Shown: positions 42,301 through 55,140, numbered from the stretch's first letter. The stretch: DNA of 64,000 nucleotides from Chaetoceros tenuissimus (GCA_021927905.1 BLLK01000045.1:1612001-1676000); one strand, 5' to 3'. Notes: generated by a model from the sequence alone, not told the origin. Numbers and translations: made by a program.

Positions 42301-43964
42301 GTGAAGAATCAAGTAGTGAAGGGCAATCTAGTCAGATTAATCAAGAATGTGAGTCTGATGATTTGTCACCAATGCGAAAAGTCTCGGCATTTGGTTCTCT
42401 TCGGTCGTCCATTGGATCATCTTTACATTCCACTCTTTCCCCGGACAACCTTGCTGCTCATGGAGAAGGCCGACGCCAAGTGCTGACAACAATGTTCACA
42501 AAGGGTCAACGTAGCAATAATTTAATTGCACGTGGGGTTGCACCTGCAGCAAGACGAGCGATCCAAGCCATGGATAGGAAACGAGCACAACTATTAATGA
42601 ACGCAGAATTAGGCGAAGATGAAGATCATATTCTAGATGAAAACTTCAATGATGGAGAGGAATCTAATGTCGATTCAAAAGGCAGCTCTGTACAAGTATT
42701 ATTGGAAGAGGAGGAATGTATCGAAGCCATTCGTCTTTTGCTTGTGCAAAATAGCGTTGCATTGGGAAAAATTTCCCCTGAAACTGCAGCTCAAACTCTT
42801 AGCGCACCGTCATCTAGTGAAATGGGAAATACACACAAGCGCAAAAACTCACAAGGAGAAACAGATGCAGGCGATATAGATACCCGACTTGCAGGCTGTG
42901 GTACCGTTTCAAATGCTGTGCTATCGGCATTAGAGCTGTGGAAGCAAAATTTAGTAAGCAACGCCGAATTGCTTGACTTGATCCAGAAAGATCTTCAATT
43001 CAATAGACTTTCTCTCCCAGGAGCAGAAAATGAGACAAGACTGAAAGAAGATTCTGCATTCTGGGGACGTTTTGCATTTGGTGAAAGATGGGCCGAAAAG
43101 AAGGCCAGAATCCAAGCTTCCAGTGTTTTTGGATCCGAAAAAGGTTGGGACTTGACTGGAGTCATCATCAAGTCTAATGATGACCTGAGACAGGAAGCTT
43201 TTGCCATGCAATTGATTGAACTTTGTTCAGAAGCTTTTGAATTGGCTGGTCTAGAACTATGGACATACCCTTACCGCATTTTAGCAACTGGTAGAAGTAC
43301 AGGAATCATAGAGATGGTCCGCAACTCCATGTCTTTCGATTCTTTGAAGAAACGACCAGGGTATGATGAAGGAGGCTTGTTAGGTCATTTCAAGAAAATG
43401 TCTGAATATGCAGCGGATCCTAACGAAGCGCTGAAGGCTGCCAAGAAGAATTTCGTAACCAGTCTCGCTGCATATTCTTTACTCTCTTACTTTTTTGTTT
43501 TCAAGGATAGGCATAATGGAAACCTTCTTCTTGATACTGCAGGTCATGTAATTCATATCGACTTTGGTTTCATATTTGGTATTGCACCAGGCGGATCTTT
43601 TAGTCTAGAACAGTCTGTTCCTTTCAAGTTAACGGAAGAAATGATAGAAGTTATGGATGGCTTGAACTCTGTACTTTTCTCTGAATTTGTGACTCTCTTC
43701 TGTTGTGGATTCCTTGCCTTGCAAGCTCATTGGGAAACGTTTGAGACAATTGTTGGAATCACATGTGAAGGAAGCACTTTCAAATGTTTCGAGGGTAAGG
43801 ACTCAAACGAAATTACATTAAAAATGAAGGAAAGATTTTGTCCTCATTTGAGTAAAGAAGAAACTGTTAGCTTTGCCATGGACCTGATTCGACAATCTTG
43901 TAATGCAACTGGCACAAAACAGTATGATTTCTTCCAATACATGTCACAAGGTATAGCTGCTTAA
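39364..43964 (+). CDS. PH-domain phosphatidylinositol 4-kinase, type III beta-like, two exons
   Basis: Exons 39364-39618 and 39744-43964 are joined in phase 0 (125 bp intron) to give 1491 residues. A split PH domain occupies about residues 10-165 (YGACYGTLMKQ at the start, DCEIWLSALHSGL at its final helix). Next is a Cys/His cluster at about 240-310 with CGH, CVSC and CKPCC, resembling a zinc-binding FYVE-like module. A helical region and long acidic linkers follow. The lipid-kinase domain has SNDDLRQEAFAMQL, KDRHNGNLLLD (catalytic loop) and HIDFGF. The C-terminal sequence is closest to PI4KB, which makes Golgi PI4P. Animal PI4KB has no N-terminal PH domain. Confidence 0.88.
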
Positions 43965-44075
43965 AAAGTTAAAAACCCTTTTGATCCAAGCAAGGTTTAC
44001 TTTTAATTTTTTTTAATAGTTCTCATACAGTCAATGCACCAGAAAGCACTGACATTTCTATCTAATACAGACTTC

Positions 44076-46010
44076 TTATACGAACAACATTGACAATGCA
44101 GCCAATCCCACAATTATAGTAGAGACACTGGTTAACCTGGCGTTAGCTGACGAAAGTGACATAGTGTCTGTATTCTTCTTCGCAGAGACAATCATCGGGT
44201 TTGTTGGAGCAACGCTCTTGGAGGGTTTTGAGGAAGGATGAATTGAAACAGAAGGTGAAGTAGTTGGTAATTTGGAAGGGTGAAAGCTTGGTGTGGAGGT
44301 AGGTTTGACTGATGGCAAGGATGAAGGTGAGAATGTTGGCGATTGTGTCGGCTCTGCAGACGGTTGCGAGGACGGAAAAGAGGAATGAGTCTCACTTGGA
44401 GTATGCGATGGTCTGAATGACTTTGTTGGACTCGTCGAAGGGACAGTTGTTGGTATCCCTGATGGCGATAGAGAGGGAAGATTTGATGTCGAGGGAGAAG
44501 CACTTGGTGTAATGGATAAGCTTGGCATTTCAGAAATTGTTGGAAGCGACGTAGGTGCCAAAGATGGAAAACTACTAGGCTCGGATGTTGGTTGCATAGA
44601 TGGATTTGAGCTTGTGGTAAGAGTTGGACTCGAAGTTGGAGAGATGGTGGGAGCACAAGAAACTTCTTCAAGACCATAGACATAAGCTGATCCTGAATTT
44701 CTACCATTGTAACTGCTCATAGGAGCTCCTGCCACTATACTTCTGCCATTGTTTGTCATAGCGATGGAAGTTCCAAAGAAGTGACTGAGACCAACATCAC
44801 TAATAACTCCTCCTAGTGGTACCCAAGATGAACTAGCTTGCTGAAATTTGAATACACTAATTGTACCGCTGTTTTGTTCGTCTCCGTAAGCACCCGAAGC
44901 AATCACAAATTCATTATCGGGAAGAGATGAAATCGCGACAGAAGTCCCGAAGAAAGATTCTTTTGAAGGTCCAATGATTTCATTTCCCATTTGTACCCAT
45001 TCTTTATCTGACAACTTAAATATCTTTGCAGATCCTTGATTAAAATTACTTCCAGATGCACCTGCAATGAAAGTAAGACCGTCATCATCAAGAGATACAC
45101 TACTTCCAAAATATGAATATCCCTCATTGCCCAAGATGTCTGCTCCCTCCTGAATCCAATCTTGCGCGAAAAGTGAATACTTGAAGATACGGACCCTTCC
45201 ATGATACTTGCCGCTCTCTCCGCCAGCATTTTTGCTGTTTCTACTTGATCCAATTGCAATTGTATTTCCATCACGAGACATTGAGACAGAAGTTTTATCA
45301 GTGATGTAGACAGCTGGAGTTCTTTCAGAGATAGATTTTCCTTTCTGTGTCCATTTCTTGTATGTATCATTCCATTCATAAATTTTAGTTTTGGCGTGAA
45401 TTCCCATTGCACTTCCAGAAGAGGAAAAAATATAGCTTTGCCCATCACCAGATAATGCAACAGATGCAGAGCTTTGGTAGAGCAGCCCAAACATTGGAAT
45501 CATCTCTCCACGCATTACCCAACTGTTCGTGGTTTCTTCAAAATCATAGACACTAGCTCCTCCACTCATTGTAGGAGGATCAGAGGCAAAATTTGCGTTT
45601 TCTACATTTGCAATAGCAATACTCAGTCCGTTATCAGATAATGATAAGCTTTTTGCTACAATTGGGTCGCCTCTCCAATTCACTGGGAGGATTTTATTTC
45701 CAAGAAGTGTTCTTTCGTTTGTCAGAGGACTGACTGAAAAAACTTTTACATACCCTACGCCATTGTTACTCTGAGCAGAAACAGCAATGACTTTTCCATC
45801 ACGAGTTGAAGCAGTTGCAGTTCCATAGTAATCGAATTCTTGGTTTCCTTTCAGAGTATCACCTCTTTTGGCCCACTCACCACAGACACCAAGTTCTCGG
45901 CTTTGAAATTGCACTGAAGACACAGATGACTTGTCCTCTGATGCTTCAGCTCTCGAAAAGAGAGTGAGAGTAATATATGCAACTCCTAAGGAAAGAATTT
46001 TCATTTTCAA
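44076..46010 (-). CDS. Secreted beta-propeller protein with a PS-repeat stalk and GPI-like tail
   Basis: 644 residues. The signal peptide (1-23) ends at RAEAS. Residues about 35-445 hold six or seven related blades with the pattern S-x-D-G-x-x-x-A/I-A-x-G/S (for example VSMSRDGNTIAIGSS and VSLDDDGLTFIAGAS), like FG-GAP or integrin-alpha-type propellers. A Pro-Ser-Thr repeat stalk covers about 455-600 (P-S-x-x-P-T/S units). The extreme C terminus is hydrophobic after a small-residue stretch, as in GPI-anchored proteins. The likely role is at the cell surface or frustule. It is the second PS-repeat protein in the window, with a different head domain. Confidence 0.8.
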   Translation of the reverse strand: MKMKILSLGVAYITLTLFSRAEASEDKSSVSSVQFQSRELGVCGEWAKRGDTLKGNQEFDYYGTATASTRDGKVIAVSAQSNNGVGYVKVFSVSPLTNERTLLGNKILPVNWRGDPIVAKSLSLSDNGLSIAIANVENANFASDPPTMSGGASVYDFEETTNSWVMRGEMIPMFGLLYQSSASVALSGDGQSYIFSSSGSAMGIHAKTKIYEWNDTYKKWTQKGKSISERTPAVYITDKTSVSMSRDGNTIAIGSSRNSKNAGGESGKYHGRVRIFKYSLFAQDWIQEGADILGNEGYSYFGSSVSLDDDGLTFIAGASGSNFNQGSAKIFKLSDKEWVQMGNEIIGPSKESFFGTSVAISSLPDNEFVIASGAYGDEQNSGTISVFKFQQASSSWVPLGGVISDVGLSHFFGTSIAMTNNGRSIVAGAPMSSYNGRNSGSAYVYGLEEVSCAPTISPTSSPTLTTSSNPSMQPTSEPSSFPSLAPTSLPTISEMPSLSITPSASPSTSNLPSLSPSGIPTTVPSTSPTKSFRPSHTPSETHSSFPSSQPSAEPTQSPTFSPSSLPSVKPTSTPSFHPSKLPTTSPSVSIHPSSKPSKSVAPTNPMIVSAKKNTDTMSLSSANARLTSVSTIIVGLAALSMLFV

Positions 46011-46230
46011 TTAGTTGTTTTATGTGCTGATTACATTTAAATTGTTACACTGCAAACTTGTTCGTTTTTCACCGTTTGAGAAGAATCTTTTTCACCGTTA
46101 GCATCGGTAGTCCCATCTTCAATCCCACTCTAAAATAGTCTGATCAAAGACAATTTCATATTAGGGTTAGGTATCAATCCACGACTAAATCAGTCTTCCA
46201 TGAAAGTATTTTCACGAATTTATTTTACTT

Positions 46231-49200
46231 CTATTTGGGTAACACTTTCATATTGCTTCTCTCTGAAGAATCATCGCAGCTTGATGGCACGAGGGGGGGA
46301 GGTGAGGATTTCAACTTTTGGACATTTCGATCTTTGGACCAACTTGATCTCGCACTTTCAGGTGAAACAACTCTTACTTTTCTTTCTCTCTCCTTCCGTC
46401 TTTTCACTTTCTGTTCTCGCTTTAATTTGAGCTCATTCAATCTCTGGTTCAATTTTACAAATTCATCCTCTAGATCTCTTCTATGAGAAATTTCAATCTG
46501 CAGCTCTTCCAAACGCTTCAATGCTTCTGATAGTTCTTTTTGCGAGTCACTATTTACTTTGTCCTCTTCATTTGTCCAAAAGATAAGGCTTTCATCTTCG
46601 TGGTCGTGCACTCTGTGGAGACCAGCGAAGATACCAAGGGAATCGTGACGTTGAAAGAAAGATTCCAATGTCATCAGTTCTACTTCACATGCTGAGTAAT
46701 CTGTCGTCTCCTCAATTGTAGGCATTGTGCGAAGTAGTGGAGTGTCATTCTGCATCATATTGTATTCTTTTCGAAGGATTCCTTGTAGAGTAGCAAAATT
46801 GACGATACTAGATCTGCCGGTAAGTTGCTGTTGATGCACCAATCCTAGTCTACAATCCTTCCATGAATCTGGAATGCCACTTGATTCCATTCCAAGTAGA
46901 CGTGCAACCCCAGTAAGACCATCATTTGCAGTTGCAACCATGATAGAAATGTTAATGAATGGGAAAAGGATCTTTTTGTACTCATTTTCATTGGGCACAA
47001 GCTTTACTGGGTATGTATCATCATCTGATCCTAGTGTGTGAGTAGTAGAAGGGCAACCTTTGTGTTCATCGATCAAATACACAAATTGATTGTGATAACA
47101 CTGAATCAATTCATCAAAAGTATCGCGAATAAGAGATGCTGCAGCTTTAAAAGGATCTTGTATGTATGAACGTGCATGTGATATGCTCATTTCTTCATCT
47201 AGCATCTCAACACAGATTGGTTCGTACTCTTGTCCGTATTTGATTTCTGCTACTATCTCTTTTGCTATATTGATGGAGCCTTCAGTCCTCGCACGGTTAA
47301 TCCACTTCATCACTTTTGCCTTGAATTCCTTACCGCTTGATTCAGACAAAATCTTTTTCACTCTCAGCCAAAAGCTGAGTTTTGCAGTCAAGGTATTGAT
47401 GTTCAATAACAAACGACCAACCTTCTCTGCCAGTGCTAAAGAATTCAAATCAGAAGGAGCCTTGAGTCGCTTTTCATTTTCGTTCCATGTCAATTTATAT
47501 GGCAATACAATGAAACTCGTTGGCACTTTGATATCATCTAAGCGAGCATAAATAATTTTGCACAGTTTTTCCATGGAAATTTTGTCAAAGCGAGCAGAAT
47601 TTACACTGCCAAAAGAGCTTGATAGTTTATCAAGAGGATCCATTTCGTCCGATGGTGTTGAATGTGTCTCTGAAGATGCTTCGTCTTCTTGTTCTGTTTC
47701 ACAAGGAGGTAAGTCAACCTCGATATTACTGTTCAGCCCACTATACTCAATGGATTGCTTGGAAAAGAAAGGATGCTTCAATACAGCACTAATTGATGAT
47801 ATTCTATCCTCTGTTCTGGTCAATATTTTCAGTAACAAATCTTGTGCGACCTCGTCAATTTTAAATGAATTCATCATTTTCTTTGTATCTTCAGTACTCC
47901 AATTGAAAAGCTTTTCGTATTCTTCCACGTCTTCGATATTACCATCGATGCTTTGTCGAAAAGGGGGACATCTAGTAAGTAAGGTGAAGAGAAGAACTCC
48001 ATAGCTCCAGATATCAATTTTTTCACTAGATTTCACAAGCTTGTAAGGTAGGTCCTCTTTTTCGTTGTTGTCGTTTCTTGTATCATCGAAAAATCTTATA
48101 ATAAATGCATGCTTTCCATTTTTGGACACCTTTGGACGGACACTTTCCCATAATTTCTCGTCATCTTTCAACTGATTCCACTTTTTCAGAAAGCATTCAG
48201 GAGTTTCAGAAGTAGAAAGACTGATAGGAAGGTCCTCGAATGATCTTCCCAGAAGAGATGCAGACAGAATGTCTTTCCAAGATACACCATCCTCTTGTAG
48301 TCTATCCACAATGTTGATTCTGATTTCTCCTAGAGCCGATGTTTTCCTTTCTTTCCCTTTTTCTGTAAATATTAGATCTGCTAAGACAGTATCCAAAATT
48401 TTCTTTTCAGCTTCACTGAAGGTAGCAAGATCCTGTGCATTTTGTCGGATATTGTTCCAGTACCTTTCAATGTTATGGATATCTGACGTCTTATTGATAA
48501 GATCTAAGCACACAAAAGCCTCTGGTGGCAATATCCCTGTCGAAAAATTCTGTGAGACTCCACAGATTTTATCATTGAGTATTGAGGCAAAGCTTCTTCT
48601 ACCAATTGATGTAGCACTATCAAAATCAGTTAACGATAGACCTAGACTGTCTTTTATAACATTTGACAAAGTCAGGTTCCCATGGACAACGCCTGTTTAC
48701 ATATGAAAATCAGTGATACAACTTAGTCCAAACACAGAGATCACAAAAGAAATACTTACGTCGTTTGTGTAGTTGTTGAATTGCTATTGCTATCTCAAAC
48801 GCGTATTGTTTGATCTCTTCATCTTTAAGATTCTTGTGAGCCAAAATATCATTCAAGTCGTCATGTCCCTTCGGTAACACTAATGCATATCGATACAAGG
48901 TTAGGTCAAGATCACGCGTGTTTAGTTCTTTCAGGTCTGAGGAAAATATCTCATCTTTATTTTCAACCGTGTCCCAACTTGGACTATGCTCAGTCATGTC
49001 ATCGCAATCTTCATCTTCATCATAGTAATCATCATCGATGTCACTATTAAAATCATCATTATTGGACACACGATCCATATCGTAATCTTCAAAGACAGGT
49101 ACTGCAAAGGTCTCACCAGGGGCTAAACTTATCCTAGCTCGAGTCACCTTTTCTCGTAAAAACTGAGGCCTATGTTTCATAAACTTAATGACGACATTTC

Positions 49201-52200
49201 TTACTCCATTTGCATCTATATTGTGGTGTTCACAAAAGCTAGAGAATAGTGCAGAATCTAGTTGAATTTTGTCAACGTCGAGAAGCTCATTCCCCTCTTT
49301 GTTATTCAGAAGAAGCAATTCCTGTTTCACAAAGAACTCGTCAAAGCCTAGTTTAGCAGCAAATTGGAGAAACAAAGTCATTATCACATCAGACGACTCT
49401 TTATGAGCGATGCTTCCTTCATCGTCAGATGGTAAATCGTCAATGTGGGACATTTCTTCTTCCTCCTCTAGGGCTTTTTTAATATGATCAAAAATATCTG
49501 TTGCACCGTGATCATGAGCTCCAATCACAATCGAATCTTCTGTATGATGTAAGACAGATGATTCTTCACCAAAATCGTACCTCCTAACAAATAGGCACCT
49601 GCTTCGTAACAGATATTTACAACGCGGGGTCGCACAATCCACAATCATTTGGGGCGGATCAAACGCATGATTAGTCATTGACGCAAGTACTTTCACAATA
49701 GGTATTGGCAATTCCTTCAAAATTGCATTCACATCATTCGCGTAATTATCGCTGAAGTCATTCTCAGCTTCATAGGTACACAGGAAATACCATGCCATTT
49801 TGGAAAGTTTCGAAAAGATTGACTCATTTGTCTCGCGCATGCCCTTGTTTTCAAGGTGTCGAAGTCCTTCATGAATAATATAGGTTCGAAGGCGCCTTAT
49901 TCTTTTCCTATCCTTGCGATATGAATTTGACACGAGTGGATTGTGAACAAATATGAGATCGGATCTCAAATTAAAGTCGCACTCTTCAAAATCTTCTTTT
50001 GCATTTTGTTTGGCAATATTTTCGAGAGAAATTGCACCTAAAGACTTTTGACTATTTACAGACATCATAGACATTGTGCTGGAACGTCTTCTGTTTTTCC
50101 GTGTAGATATTGGACGGTTTGATTCGAATAGATCCAGGGCAAAAAGACGTTGGTCACTGCTACCATTTGTCATTGGAATATTAGCAGCTGCATCATATTC
50201 TGAAAGAAGCTGATTTATTACTTCATACGTACAATTATATTGACAGGCAATGTGGAGAGGAAGCTGAACTCCTATGCTACCTTTCAGTTTACAGATCGTC
50301 TCTGAGAACATGATTGGTCGCAGCAGTATCTCGACAGAAGATGTTGTCGCTTTACCACTACGAACAAGTAAATGGATGGGAATATCCCCATCATTAGTTC
50401 TTCTATAACAACCATCAGGATCAGAATCTACTAATAGCTGCAATATTGCATTATTGGCACCAATCTCAGCGGCAAGGTGGAGAGGAACTTTGCCACTTTT
50501 GTCTTTCAAACGAGTTGCATTTTCTCCTGGAGTTCTCAAAAGTAGCTTCACAAGACCAAGGCTAGGAGGATCCTTTTGAGGAATTGCAAAGACAAGATGC
50601 AAAGGCGTTCTACCTTGATGATCTGATTCTAGAAGAAGAGATGGATTTGATGATATTAGAGCTTCAATTACTTCCTGTGAAATATCGTTCATGAGGGCAA
50701 AATGAACGAGATTATTTTTGGAGAAGTCATCAAAGCCATATCTCTCTTCACATAAGATTTTGATTTGATCAGACAAAGGAGAGAAGGTGTACTCAGGTTT
50801 ACTTGTAAGAAGTGTTTCCATAGGACTACGCTTCAAGCAGTCGTAGCAGTTAATAACCTAAGACAAAGGATTTTAGTATTCAATGAGTTCAATATTGTGC
50901 CTCCCCCCCATTTCGACATAACTTACCTGTCTTATTCTCACATTGGAGACCGATACTCGTCCACCCATTTTGGGGCCAAAGACTCGTAAACTGTAGGACC
51001 TGCCAGGGATAATTCTAAATTTCAATTGAACCTCGAATCCAGTGGCTGTTGAAATAAAAGAATTTAAGAGTCTTTTTTGGGAATTGGTCTCAATAGTTAC
51101 AGTATCTGAAGAGTTTGAGCTCTCACTAGCAACCAAAAGTCCTCCAGGAGGAGATGATAGAAGATCGACCATTCCAGCAGTTGTATCACTAGTTTCTAGA
51201 TAGTAGGCAACAAGCACAGTGTGAGTGCTAGCTGGTAAGACAAACTTTGAGTCTAAGTGTTGCCAAAATTCACTATGACCAGGTCCACTAAGTTCATCTC
51301 TAGCTGGGAGATTCCAATTTCTCCCAGTCTCCTTTAGTTTTGTTTCAGGTAAAATTCTCACTCCAGACCTCATAACTGTCTTACAAGTGGCGCTGAATGA
51401 AAGTGCATCTATTGCATCGAGGCATTCACAGATATTGAAAAGTAAATTTTTATTCGACTTTTCATGGGATTCTAATAAATCATCAAAATTCATGTTAAAT
51501 CCCCTCTCTTTTGCATAGTCTAAAATACTTTGCCCTCTAATCAAACAAGGTTCGCATTCAAAATAATTGCAATTTTTAACATTCGCTTCTAGAGTCAAGA
51601 AACTCAGTTTCAATAAAGCGTCTTCTGGTAAACCAGTAACAATACGAGAAACACTTGCCCCAAATCCATCTGTGACCTTCTTGTCCATCTCTTTGTTGAC
51701 ACCATTATACAGCCATAACCAAACTAGGCTTGAAACTTTTCCGATACATTCTATCGAAGGCTCTAGAACGTCATTCCTGATCTGTGTTTCAAGTCTATCA
51801 AGTCTGTTAGGATCTTTTCTGAATGGGACATTAACATCATTACCTGTCGCCATTTGATTGAATGTTGATTTGACTGCATCGGGATAGTAAGCAAATAACA
51901 AATCGCTTCTTTCTTCATAGTCCCTCAAAACCTCCCTGTACTTTTTTACTACATGAGATTCAACCGACTGTCTTTCGAAACCTTGCTCGTTGTAAACTTC
52001 TCTTGCAGCTGCACTGGCTTCCACTGATGCTCTCCCTTTTTCAAACATTTCAAGAGGATATATATTCCTACCCTTGTAGCGGTCATCTGAACCACTCAAA
52101 CTACTATTTGACGCAACATAACCAGCCTTCAAAGTCTGATGAGGTGTTTCAACACCTTCAGGATATTTATTACATAGCACATGTAGAATTTTCTTGGAAA

Positions 52201-53299
52201 CGCCATGTTCCGCGGCAATATGTATTGGTAGATACATGTTTCTCGAACCAGGTAATGCCAAAGCTGCTACTTCTTGGTCGTGAATATCAAGAGTGCTGCC
52301 CGAATGACTACTTTTGCTATCATCTTGGATATTTTGATCATGTGCTTGTGTCTCTTCATCCTCTTCGTCGTCCATATTCCCGACATAGTCATCACACCAT
52401 GGTTCAAGGAGAGCTTCCACCTGACTACTAGTTATCAAATCAATACTTCTTTGAAGACGGAAAATACTTGTTTCTCCCAACCAACTACCCCTTCGTTTGA
52501 ATTTCCCATCATGCGCACGTTTAATAGCATCTTCAGAATAGAATTGGAGTAAATGAATCGGTAAATCACCCTTTGCTGTTGCACAGAATACTGCATTTGG
52601 AGAAGCAGCAACTAAAAGTTTTAATATTTGTGCATCTGCTCCTTTCTTTGCAGCCAAGTGCAAAGGAAGACATTGATCCGAATCTTTTGTAGCCAAAGCT
52701 TTTTTGGAATGACGTCGAACAACCTTCCTAGATAATTCCATTTCTTCTTCAGTCTTTTCCGATATTGAAGTAGCATCATCCCTGATTTCACTCAGCTCAT
52801 TTGGTAAACCAAGTAAGATATTTATTGTTTCGACTCTTGGTAATTCATCTGATTCAAATACAGAATGAAGAGGTGTCTCGCCCCATTTATTCTTCTTTTT
52901 CAGAAATTCAGGACCGAATGCCAAGAGATGATCAAGGATTTTGTTCAACACCTTTTGTTCCTCTTTATCTTTTCCACTTCTGCAAAATTTCAACAAGAAA
53001 TGAAGTGGAAAGCTACCACCTATATCTGGGATCGATATACTATCAGGGCATTTGCCTAATAGTAACTGGATAATATTTGGAGGAGCATCTTTGGCAAGAC
53101 TACACATCAAAGGAGTCCAACTATGTTTTCCTTCACATCTGAGTAACTGTTCCTTTATGTCGTCAGAACTAGATGCCTCTACCGAGTTCAAGTATGCATC
53201 AAGATGCTTCCAATTCTGTTCTTCGATGAGTTTATGAATAACACTATTGAACTCAGAGATGGGTGCCTGTGGCAACTTCACCTCGTCTTGTAACTCCAT
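46231..53299 (-). CDS. Giant ankyrin-repeat protein with degenerate kinase domain, three exons
   Basis: Exons 53299-50927, 50857-48760 and 48692-46231 (introns 69 and 67 bp) sum to 2310 codons plus stop. Ankyrin-like units occur at about residues 50-400 (SWTPLMCSLA, LPLHLAAKKG, LPIHIAAEHG) and again at about 800-1020 (GRTPLHLVF, VPLHLAAEIG). A kinase-like domain begins near residue 1345, with VVIKFMKHRPQFLREK keeping the beta-3 Lys. The intron 2 splice creates VVHGNLTLSN in place of HRD, followed by DFD instead of DFG, LPPEAF and DIWSYG. An insert of about 160 residues lies between the PEAF and DIW motifs. No glycine-rich loop is evident. A basic coiled coil ends the protein. It may be a pseudokinase scaffold; residual activity cannot be excluded. 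Confidence 0.85.
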
Positions 53300-53697
53300 G
53301 TTTTATCGCTTCTTATGAATAATATGAGATATGTTTCGCTTTGAAAGTAGCTCAACTTATGAACAACACAAACTATCTTGGATTCCACAGCTCTATGACT
53401 TGAAGTGGGATTTCGCAATTGCTCGTGTACTTTTCCTTTTATGTATCACCTATCTTCTTCAATCTATCAAACTTGCGGTCCTGGAAGATGACCCTCTAAT
53501 GCTTTATCTGTGGATCCCGTAGAAGGATGTAGCTCACTCACACTGCTCACTACTCTGTGATTGTAGATGTGTATTCTATTATATTTCTAGATGATACCTT
53601 ATGTGGGAAATTGAAAAGAGATATGATCGGTTAAGTGCACTATTTTTCAACCAGTCATTCTCTTTATAATGCTATTTTGTTTCAAATTGAAGTGTCA
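53300..53697. other. Intergenic region before the Harbinger element
   Basis: About 398 bp between the ankyrin gene start and the transposon. It must contain the ankyrin gene promoter. A 63-codon frame (53331-53522) shows no recognisable features. Confidence 0.4.
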
Positions 53698-53714
53698 GGC
53701 CTTGTCCAAACACA
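53698..53714 (+). repeat. Left terminal inverted repeat of the Harbinger element
   Basis: 17 bp, exact inverse of 55279-55295, preceded by TCA. A direct copy of its core lies about 80 bp inside. Confidence 0.95.
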
Positions 53715-53932
53715 TTGAAAAAAAAAAAAAAAAAAGTAGTGATGATGACGTCGACAAGGACGTTTATTTTTTTCAACGCACCTTGTCCAAACAACTTTCG
53801 AAAAGAAAAAAAAAGTTTATGTCAATTTTAGCTAGATTATTATAATACTCTTCATTTTCACTCGGCTGTCCTACGCTTCTTTCATATGACCTCTCCACCA
53901 CTCACGCGAGCCGTCTTCTCCACCAAATACAT

Positions 53933-54342
53933 TCATTCTTCACTTTCATGTTCCTGTGCACGTAAGGTATCCAACTGTTCCTCTAGCTCAATGAGTGCGT
54001 CAGCTTGTGCCAGAATCTGTGCTTCAATTTGATCAGTCCATACCTTCTGTTCTTCAATTTCTTCAGCAGGGATATGCTCATCTCTCTGCATCTTTCTAAG
54101 TTCCTTCATCGCTTCAATCTTCCGACCTTTTAAGTCGAGAAGAGTAGATTCACTTGCACGAATCTCACTCTTGAGAACAGATGCTTCCATGACGTAAGTT
54201 GAACGTGCCAATCTCTTCATCAACTCTTTATCTTCCTTACTCACTTCAATTGAGATCTTTCTTTTGGTTCCAGAAGAGTTGACAGCAGAAGGAATATTGT
54301 TCTCACTCAAAGCGAACGAAAATGGTTTTGTTCCAGGAAGAA
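53933..54342 (-). CDS. Harbinger accessory ORF remnant (coiled-coil C-terminal part)
   Basis: An open frame on the minus strand with no clear ATG at its start, ending at 53933. It encodes a basic KRKISIEVSKEDKELMKRLAR segment and then an amphipathic coiled coil up to an acidic tail. Autonomous Harbinger elements carry a second gene, a Myb/SANT-like DNA-binding protein; this could be its C-terminal half with the Myb domain lost. That identity is inferred from position only. Its 5' end overlaps the transposase frame head to head. Confidence 0.45.
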
Positions 54343-55027
54343 TAAATACGGCCTAAATCTACAAGCAATCTGTGATTCCCGAAAGCGATTCTTAGATTTA
54401 TCCATTCTTTTTGGTGGATCTTCCAGTGATCTCATTGCATTTGAATCTTCTCCAATCCGCCAAAAGCTTGAGCAGCCAGGTTTCTTAGCAGATGGTCTCT
54501 GTCTATTTGGAGACAATGCATACGTCAACACAAAATTCATGGCTACACCATACGTGAAATCTCATAGAGGTTGGTCTGATCTTCATGATAACTACAACTT
54601 TTACCATTCACAGTTGCGTATTAATATTGAATGTGCATTCGGTATTCTCTGTCAGCGATGGGGATTCTTACGAAAACCTGCTCCAAAGAAATACAGCATC
54701 AAGAAGATCATGGCGTTCGTATCCTGTCTCTGTCGCTTGCATAACTTTCTCATTGATCAGAATCCGATGTATGGCTCTAGCATGCTTGCTCCAACACCAC
54801 GAGATGCATATCATTTAAGTTGCGAAGGTCAAGTAGATGTGTCAGAGAGACGTGATGGATATCCATTGGTACCAAATGATCTAAGTGGAGGAGGTGAGCA
54901 TTTTGATGATGATACTCAGAGAACGAGAAGATCTACTGTGCCACGCGGCTTGGAAAATATGCTTCCACGTGAACAATTGATGATCCAAGTTAGTGATAGT
55001 GGGTTTGTTAGACCATCAGTAACATAG
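54251..55027 (+). pseudogene. Harbinger transposase, N-terminally truncated
   Basis: The frame is open from about 54251, but its first ATG is at 54539, inside the catalytic domain. Visible motifs are a possible first Asp in RRVDS, CSRKNKYGLNLQAICD, a GSSSD block, the Asp in LFGDNAYVN and the Glu in IECAFGILCQRW, matching the DDE core of PIF/Harbinger transposases. The helix-turn-helix N terminus is absent. A possible acceptor (ttttggttccag) near 54268 suggests that the remaining part was once a downstream exon. The C-terminal tail is hydrophilic and ends at 55027. Confidence 0.8.
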
Positions 55028-55140
55028 AGTAGATGATATGGAAAGAGTGATAGTTGTAACATAAACATGCAGTTCTATGGTGCAGTCTTCTCTCTTCTTA
55101 CTACCCTCCGTCCGCAGAAACGAGGATGGCCGATCGTCCT

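Noticed and set aside
47162-48706. Several plus-strand frames of 129-148 residues opposite the ankyrin-kinase gene
   Set aside because: They lie inside an exon with clear kinase and domain motifs on the other strand.
54307-54540. 77-residue minus-strand frame in the Harbinger element
   Set aside because: Direct antisense of the transposase core.
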